The translations under genes were made by a program, and so were the position numbers. A DNA stretch of 36,799 nt from Pseudomonadota bacterium (GTDB lineage Bacteria; Pseudomonadota; Gammaproteobacteria; Burkholderiales; Thiobacillaceae), in assembly GCA_021826065.1 (NCBI GenBank), contig JAKADY010000032.1, positions 1-36,799 on the forward strand. Reading direction: 5' to 3'. Within the stretch, counting starts at the first letter, position 1. Each line of letters opens with the position of its first letter. The notes beneath the pieces are model-generated. The model was not told the DNA's origin, searched no databases, and saw only the letters and a list, made by a program, of their open reading frames with translations. Positions 32,595 through 36,799 of this stretch are shown here, piece after piece.

Positions 32595-34976
32595 TTGAGC
32601 AAGAGAAAGACCACCCGCCGTGGCCAGAAGGCCTTGCGCTGGCAAGACCCCTATCTGGAACGTGAACGCCAAAAATACGGGCAGCCCCTGCCCAGCCGTG
32701 AGTTCCTGCTGAAGCTGCTGGAAGAGGCGGGCGAGCCAGTGGCGCCGGAGGAGCTGGCCGAGCGCTTGGGGCTGGAGGCGGAGGAGTGGGAGCCCTTCCT
32801 CAACCGTCTGCGCGCCATGCAGCGCGACGGTCAGCTCCTGTTCAACCGCCGCGGGGCGCTTTGCCTGCCGGACAAGATCGAGCTCAAGGCCGGGCGCGTG
32901 GAGGGGCACCCGGACGGCTTCGGTTTTTTCATCCCGGACGACGGCTCGGGCGACATGTTCCTGTCTGAGAGAGAGATGCACGCCGTCCTGCACGGCGACC
33001 GGGTGCTCGCGCGCGAGCACGGGGTGGACCGCCGCGGGCGCAAGGAGGCGAAGATCGTCGAGGTGCTGGAGCGTGCCAACCACCACCTGGTCGGGCGCTT
33101 CTACACCGAAAAAGGCGTGCAATGGGTGGTGGCGGAGAACAAGCGCATCAACCAGGACATCCTCATACCGCCCGGGGCGGAGATGGGGGCCAAGCTGGGC
33201 CAGGTCGTCATGGTGGAGATCGTCGACCAGCCCACCAAGCACACCCCGGCGACCGGGCGCATCACCGAGGTCCTGGGCAATTACACCGATCCCGGCATGG
33301 AGATCGAGATCGCGCTCAGGAAGCACGACCTGCCGCACGAGTTCTCGGACAAGGCGCTGGCCCAGGCGGCGAAATACCCCAAGGGGGTGACCAAGAAGGA
33401 CCTGGAGGGCCGCGAGGACCTGCGCGCGCTGCCTTTGGTCACCATCGACGGCGAGGACGCGCGCGACTTCGACGACGCCGTTTTCTGCCAGCGCCAGGGC
33501 CGGGGTTTCAAGCTGTGGGTGGCGATCGCCGACGTCTCGCACTATGTGCAGCCGGGCACGCCGCTCGACCTAGAGGCCTTCGCGCGCGGCAACTCGGTCT
33601 ATTTCCCGCGCCGGGTCATCCCCATGCTGCCGGAGGTCCTGTCCAACGGCTTGTGCTCGCTCAACCCCAAGGTGGACCGCCTGTGCATGGTCTGCGAAAT
33701 GGACATCGGCGCCACCGGCGGCATCAAGAAATACCGCTTCTACCCCGCGGTGATGCATTCCAAGGCCCGGCTCACCTACACCCAGGTCTGGCAGTGGCTC
33801 TCCGGCGAGGCCAAGCCGCCCAAGGCCCTGGCCGGGCTCATGCCGCATCTGCAGGATCTCTACGACCTGTTCAAGGTGATGCTCAAGGCGCGCTGGGCGC
33901 GCGGTGCAATCGATTTCGAGACCCTGGAGACCAAGATCGAATTCGACGACCGCGGCAAGATCGCCCGCATCGTCCCTTACGAGCGCAACGACGCCCACCG
34001 CATCGTCGAGGAGTGCATGCTGGCGGCCAACGTCTGCGCCTCGGAATACCTGCAGAAAAAGAAACACCCCACGCTCTACCGCGTGCACGAGGGTCCCACG
34101 CCGGAGAAGCTGAAGGCCCTGCGCGAATTCCTCGCCGAGTTCGGCCTGCACCTTACGGGCGGCGACGACCCGCACGCCAAGGACTACGCCGAGCTGCTCA
34201 AGAGAATCAAGGGCCGGCCGGACGAGCAGCTCCTGCAGACCGTGATGCTGCGCTCCCTGCAGCAGGCCCAGTACAGCCCGGAGAACGTCGGCCACTTCGG
34301 TCTGGCCTACGAGGCCTATACCCATTTCACCTCGCCCATCCGCCGCTATCCCGACCTCCTGGTGCATCGCTCGATCAAGGCCTGTCTGGCGGGCGGGCAG
34401 TACAACCCCGGCCCCGGACTACAGCATTCCGGGGCAGGCAACTGGGAGGCGATCGGTGCGCACTGCTCGATGACCGAGCGCCGCGCCGACGAGGCCACGC
34501 GCGACGTGGTCAACTGGCTCAAGTGCTACTACATGCAGGACAAGCTGGGTGAGGAGTTCGACGGCGTCATCAGCTCGGTGGTGAGCTTCGGCATCTTCGT
34601 GGCCCTGAACGACGTGTTCGTCGAGGGCCTGGTGCACGTCTCCGACCTCGGGCGCGACTACTTCCACTACGACCCCGCCCGCCACCAGATGCTGGGCGAG
34701 CGCACCGGCCAGCGCTACCGCCTGGGCGACAAGGTGCGCGTGCGGGTGGCGCGGGTGGACCTGGAGACCGCGCGCATCGACTTCGTGCTGGCGGAGGCGC
34801 AGCCCGAAGCCGTCGCGCCGTCACCGACCACCGCCGAACCGAAGACGGCCGCCAAAAAGCCGAGCGGGAGCGGGAAAAAGGCCGCAGCCGGCAAGACCGC
34901 CAAGGCCGCCAAGCCGCAGCCCGGCAAAACGGCCAAGCCGCAATCCGGCAGCAAAGGGCGCGGCAAGGGCAAGTGA
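32595..34976 (+). CDS. rnr: Ribonuclease R
   Basis: 793-residue 3'-5' exoribonuclease that degrades structured RNA. Order: N-terminal winged helix (about 35-95), two cold-shock domains (about 100-260, GRVEGHPDGFGFF), the RNB catalytic domain (about 270-600) with the Asp cluster DGEDARDFDDAVF, FTSPIRRYPDLLVHR, the S1 domain (about 655-735, EFDGVISSVVSFGIFV) and a Lys/Ala-rich tail. The TTG start at 32595 is preceded by GAGGA and gives MSKRKTTRRGQKALRW. There is no ATG nearby in frame. rlmB follows, separated by a REP-rich 422-base spacer. Confidence 0.96.
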   Translation: MSKRKTTRRGQKALRWQDPYLERERQKYGQPLPSREFLLKLLEEAGEPVAPEELAERLGLEAEEWEPFLNRLRAMQRDGQLLFNRRGALCLPDKIELKAGRVEGHPDGFGFFIPDDGSGDMFLSEREMHAVLHGDRVLAREHGVDRRGRKEAKIVEVLERANHHLVGRFYTEKGVQWVVAENKRINQDILIPPGAEMGAKLGQVVMVEIVDQPTKHTPATGRITEVLGNYTDPGMEIEIALRKHDLPHEFSDKALAQAAKYPKGVTKKDLEGREDLRALPLVTIDGEDARDFDDAVFCQRQGRGFKLWVAIADVSHYVQPGTPLDLEAFARGNSVYFPRRVIPMLPEVLSNGLCSLNPKVDRLCMVCEMDIGATGGIKKYRFYPAVMHSKARLTYTQVWQWLSGEAKPPKALAGLMPHLQDLYDLFKVMLKARWARGAIDFETLETKIEFDDRGKIARIVPYERNDAHRIVEECMLAANVCASEYLQKKKHPTLYRVHEGPTPEKLKALREFLAEFGLHLTGGDDPHAKDYAELLKRIKGRPDEQLLQTVMLRSLQQAQYSPENVGHFGLAYEAYTHFTSPIRRYPDLLVHRSIKACLAGGQYNPGPGLQHSGAGNWEAIGAHCSMTERRADEATRDVVNWLKCYYMQDKLGEEFDGVISSVVSFGIFVALNDVFVEGLVHVSDLGRDYFHYDPARHQMLGERTGQRYRLGDKVRVRVARVDLETARIDFVLAEAQPEAVAPSPTTAEPKTAAKKPSGSGKKAAAGKTAKAAKPQPGKTAKPQSGSKGRGKGK

Positions 34977-34991
34977 GCTGGATCCAACCCC

Positions 34992-35015
34992 GTCGGCAAG
35001 GGTTTGCCGACCTAC
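34992..35015 (-). repeat. REP-like palindrome, family C, second copy
   Basis: Leftward GTAG followed by GTCGGCAA, loop ACCC and TTGCCGAC. It begins 16 bases after the rnr stop and could act as a stabilising 3' stem-loop for rnr mRNA. It matches 17227-17250. Confidence 0.75.
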
Positions 35016-35033
35016 GAACGGTTTGGAGACGAT

Positions 35034-35057
35034 GTAGGGCGGCATTCCCATGCCGCC
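35034..35057 (+). repeat. REP-like palindrome, family D, second copy
   Basis: GTAG, then GGCGGCAT, loop TCCC and ATGCCGCC, a perfect 8-bp stem. Here it diverges from the family C copy, the reverse of the converging arrangement at 17.2 kb. Confidence 0.75.
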
Positions 35058-35080
35058 GAAACCGTGACTACTGCCCCCCG

Positions 35081-35118
35081 GTAGGAGCGACGCGAGTCGC
35101 GACTTTTGTCGCTCCTAC
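35081..35118. repeat. REP-like palindrome, family B, first copy
   Basis: GTAGGAGCGAC and GTCGCTCCTAC are perfect 11-bp inverted repeats around a core that itself pairs (GCGAC, GCGA, GTCGC). The head GTAGGAGCG is shared with the family A REPs near the RAYT gene while the stem differs. It recurs 183 bases downstream. Confidence 0.85.
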
Positions 35119-35153
35119 ACGTGTATGGCTGAAGTAGAGGCATGCCGACACAC

Positions 35154-35267
35154 ATGACGCAACGCACCCACATCCACGGCTTTGGCTACGGCCGCCCGCT
35201 GCGCGGGCTTAACCTGCCTGGCGGCAGGTTAGCCTACGCCGAAGCCGTACGTGCAGCCCCCCGGTAG
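35154..35267 (+). CDS. 37-codon ORF resembling the RlmB N-terminus (outer copy)
   Basis: It opens MTQRTHIHGF, eight of ten residues identical to RlmB's MSQRTFIHGF; three of the differing codons are synonymous. It then runs into palindromic DNA and stops at the TAG inside the next GTAG repeat head. An even shorter ORF (MAEVEACRHT, from 35125) ends in an ATGA overlap with this start. No good ribosome binding site is seen at the proper distance. Whether it is translated is unknown; it may be a degenerate duplicate of the rlmB start. Confidence 0.3.
   Translation: MTQRTHIHGFGYGRPLRGLNLPGGRLAYAEAVRAAPR
35211..35237 (-). repeat. REP-like palindrome, family E
   Basis: Leftward GTAG, then a stem AACCTGCC/GGCAGGTT (35211-35218 and 35223-35230) with TGGC in the loop; the flanking GGCT and AAGCC extend the pairing with a bulge. 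Further out, ACGGCTTTGGC and GCCGAAGCCGT can pair with one mismatch, making a large cruciform between the two duplicated units. Confidence 0.6.
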
Positions 35268-35301
35268 GAGCGACGCGAGTCGCGACTTTTGTCGCCCCTA
35301 C
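35264..35301. repeat. REP-like palindrome, family B, second copy
   Basis: Copy of 35081-35118 with one base changed (GTCGCCCCTAC). Together with about 90 following bases it forms a second unit of a duplication with a 183-bp period; similarity extends through the MTQR-encoding start. Confidence 0.85.
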
Positions 35302-35336
35302 ACGTGTATGACCGAAGTAGAGGCATGCCGGCACAC

Positions 35337-35402
35337 ATGACGCAACGCGCCCTCATCCATGGCAGCTTCGGCTGCCTCCCGCGACAACGGTTGCCTCTAT
35401 GA
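35337..35402 (+). CDS. 21-codon leader ORF resembling the RlmB N-terminus (inner copy)
   Basis: It opens MTQRALIHGS (six of ten residues as in RlmB) and ends in a TGA that overlaps the rlmB ATG as ATGA. rlmB itself has no visible ribosome binding site, so re-initiation after this ORF is a plausible way to translate rlmB. A tiny ORF M-T-E-V-E-A-C-R-H-T (from 35308) in turn overlaps the start of this one. Translation is inferred, not shown. Confidence 0.35.
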   Translation: MTQRALIHGSFGCLPRQRLPL

Positions 35403-36142
35403 GTCAGCGGACTTTTATCCACGGCTTTCATGCGGTGATGTCGCGCCTGCGGCATCACCCCGAGAGCCTGCACGTCATCTACCTCGACGAGGGCCGACGC
35501 GACCGGCGCGCGCGCGACCTCATCGAGCTGGCCCAGGCGCGCGGCGTGCGCCTGATCCAGACCGATGCGGCGCGGGTGGACGACATGGCGCACGGCAAGA
35601 GCCAGGGGGTGGTGGCGCTCGCCGACCCGGTGCGGTTGGCGCGCGATCTCGACGAGGTACTAGATCATCTCACCGAGCCGGCCCTGCTGCTGATCCTGGA
35701 CGGGGTCACCGACCCGCACAACCTGGGGGCCTGCCTGCGTTCGGCCGGAGCCTTCGGCGCGCACGCGGTGCTCGCGCCCAAGGACCGCGCCGCCAGCCTC
35801 AACGCCACGGCCATCAAGGCCGCGAGTGGCGCCGCCGATCTGGTGCCCTATCTGCCGGTGACCAACCTGGCGCGCACCCTGCGCACGCTCCAAGCGCGCG
35901 ACATCCTCATCGTCGGCACCGATCAGGATGGCAGCATGAGCGTGAGCGAGGCCGATCTCAGTGGCCCCGTGGCCCTGGTGCTGGGGGCGGAGGGCAGCGG
36001 GCTGCGCCGGCTCACGCGTGAGCATTGCGACCTACTGGTGCGCATTCCCATGCAGGGCCAGATCGAAAGCCTCAACGTCTCGGTCGCCGCCGGGGTCTGT
36101 CTGTACGAGACACGGCGTCAGCGCGCCAGGGTCACGGTATGA
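35399..36142 (+). CDS. rlmB: 23S rRNA 2'-O-methyltransferase (Gm2251), SpoU/TrmH family
   Basis: 247-residue SPOUT enzyme that methylates G2251 of 23S rRNA. The N-terminal substrate-binding domain opens IHGFHAV and is followed by AHGKSQGVVALADP. The knotted catalytic domain has motif 1 ILDGVTDPHNLGACLRSAGAFG, motif 2 LVLGAEGSGLRRL and motif 3 IPMQGQIESLNVSVAAGVCLYE. It has the usual position after rnr, but the spacer carries REPs and two copies of its own start region. Its stop overlaps the hpt start. Confidence 0.96.
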   Translation: MSQRTFIHGFHAVMSRLRHHPESLHVIYLDEGRRDRRARDLIELAQARGVRLIQTDAARVDDMAHGKSQGVVALADPVRLARDLDEVLDHLTEPALLLILDGVTDPHNLGACLRSAGAFGAHAVLAPKDRAASLNATAIKAASGAADLVPYLPVTNLARTLRTLQARDILIVGTDQDGSMSVSEADLSGPVALVLGAEGSGLRRLTREHCDLLVRIPMQGQIESLNVSVAAGVCLYETRRQRARVTV

Positions 36143-36729
36143 TGCGCACCGTCATGCACAACAAGGACATCGAACGGGCCTGGGCCCTGTTCAACCGCGG
36201 CGAGCTGCTCTACAGCGCCAGCGAGGTCGAGGCCGCCCTCGACCGCATGGGCCGTCAGATCACCGACGCCATGGCCGACCGCTTCCCCGTGGCGCTGTGC
36301 GTCATGGGCGGCGCCGTGGTCTTCGCCGGCCGGCTGCTGCCGCGCCTGGAATTCCCGCTGGAGTTCGACTACCTGCACGCCACCCGCTACCGCGACGCCA
36401 CCCGCGGCGGCGAGATCGCCTGGGAGGTCCTGCCGCGTAAGGACATCGCCGGACGCAGCGTACTGCTCATGGACGACATCCTCGACGAGGGCCACACCCT
36501 GCAGGCGGCGCGGGCGAAGCTGCTGGAACTGGGCGCCGCGGAGATCCGCATCGCCGTCCTGGCCGACAAGGACCTCGGCCGCGCCAAGCCCATCGAGGCC
36601 GACTTCGTGGGGCTTAGGCTACCCAACCGCTATGTCTTCGGCATGGGCATGGACGCCTACGGGTTGTGGCGTAATCTAGCGGGAATTTATGCGTGTCAGG
36701 TCCCGCCTGATTGTAAACACGTTTTTTGA
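36139..36729 (+). CDS. hpt: Hypoxanthine-guanine phosphoribosyltransferase
   Basis: 196-residue purine salvage enzyme. The PRPP-binding motif VLLMDDILDEGHTL (about 112-125) and the flanking VMGGAVVFAGRLLPRL and FDYLHATRYRD loops fit the family. The start overlaps the rlmB stop as ATGATG; ATG at 36154 is an alternative. The natural end is expected near GIYA; the final residues CQVPPDCKHVF are encoded by what looks like insertion-sequence DNA beginning at about 36693, so the C-terminus has probably been replaced by a short foreign tail. The catalytic core is complete and activity could be retained. Confidence 0.85.
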   Translation: MMRTVMHNKDIERAWALFNRGELLYSASEVEAALDRMGRQITDAMADRFPVALCVMGGAVVFAGRLLPRLEFPLEFDYLHATRYRDATRGGEIAWEVLPRKDIAGRSVLLMDDILDEGHTLQAARAKLLELGAAEIRIAVLADKDLGRAKPIEADFVGLRLPNRYVFGMGMDAYGLWRNLAGIYACQVPPDCKHVF

Positions 36730-36799
36730 ACAGATCGGGGCGTTTAGCGTACCAGTTTTTGAGGGCCTCTTGAGGAGTGATATGGCCGAGCGCCTTCTG
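36693..36799 (-). mobile_element. C-terminal end of an IS481-type transposase, cut by the window edge
   Basis: Leftward from 36799 one frame reads Q-K-A-L-G-H-I-T-P-Q-E-A-L-K-N-W, then YAKRPDLFKKRVYNQAGPDT, the typical C-terminal tail of IS481-family DDE transposases. No stop is met before the presumed element end (TGTCAGG at 36693 on the plus strand); the frame continues into hpt antisense to a TAA at 36614-36616. IS481 elements often begin TGT at the inverted repeat. The catalytic DDE region would lie outside the window. Confidence 0.7.

Overview
High-GC proteobacterial chromosome segment, probably Beta- or Gammaproteobacteria. The pyrG-kdsA-eno-ftsB order, zipA next to ligA, uvrB divergent from a class I aminotransferase, and tRNA-Leu followed by rnr-rlmB are all typical of those classes; the sequence alone does not decide between them. 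Most genes are housekeeping or cell-envelope genes and look intact. Several use GTG or TTG starts (eno, uvrB, aminotransferase, SagB-like, rnr).

Layout. 1-452: the left edge holds the first codons of a leftward ORF that may be an IS110-type transposase, behind a structured non-coding leader. 453-3418: lapG-lapD pair (c-di-GMP control of adhesin cleavage) and a small Cys-containing ORF, leftward. 3492-4385: nnrD, rightward, overlapping the end of galU. 4357-13259: a long leftward run pyrG, (47-codon leader), kdsA, eno, ftsB, zipA, ligA, galU (CTP and KDO supply, glycolysis, division, ligation, UDP-glucose). 13360-16981: Tat-exported PhoX phosphatase, DUF190-crcB fluoride pair and a low-molecular-weight phosphatase, leftward. 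16982-17983: non-coding, with REP-like palindromes and a MITE-like element. 17984-22822: uvrB and the aminotransferase diverge, then tRNA-Asn with a clear promoter and terminator, a DUF1134 protein, and a secreted DPR-repeat protein. 23051-32361: galE and a dTDP-rhamnose/GDP-mannose sugar cluster (rmlB, rmlA, rmlC, rmlD, manC), a SagB-type oxidoreductase and an ArfA-like small gene. The rml genes are split by two inserts: a DUF4160-DUF2442 pair and a REP-associated tyrosine transposase (RAYT) lying inside its own REP array. 32407-36729: tRNA-Leu, rnr, a REP-rich duplicated spacer, rlmB and hpt. 36693-36799: the tail of an IS481-type transposase abuts or enters the 3' end of hpt, so both window edges appear to lie in mobile elements.

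Two features stand out. First, the RAYT gene at 27476-27934 lies between two REPs upstream and one inverted plus five tandem REPs downstream, with an exact 48-bp period. At least four further palindrome families headed by GTAG (or GTGG) occur in the spacers at 17.2 kb and 35.0-35.3 kb. Second, kdsA and rlmB are each preceded by a short ORF that resembles the N-terminus of the gene it precedes and ends in a 4-bp ATGA overlap with that gene's start codon. Many of the base differences between leader and gene are synonymous or conservative. This may be the footprint of partial tandem duplication, or translationally coupled leader peptides; I know of no described system of this kind.
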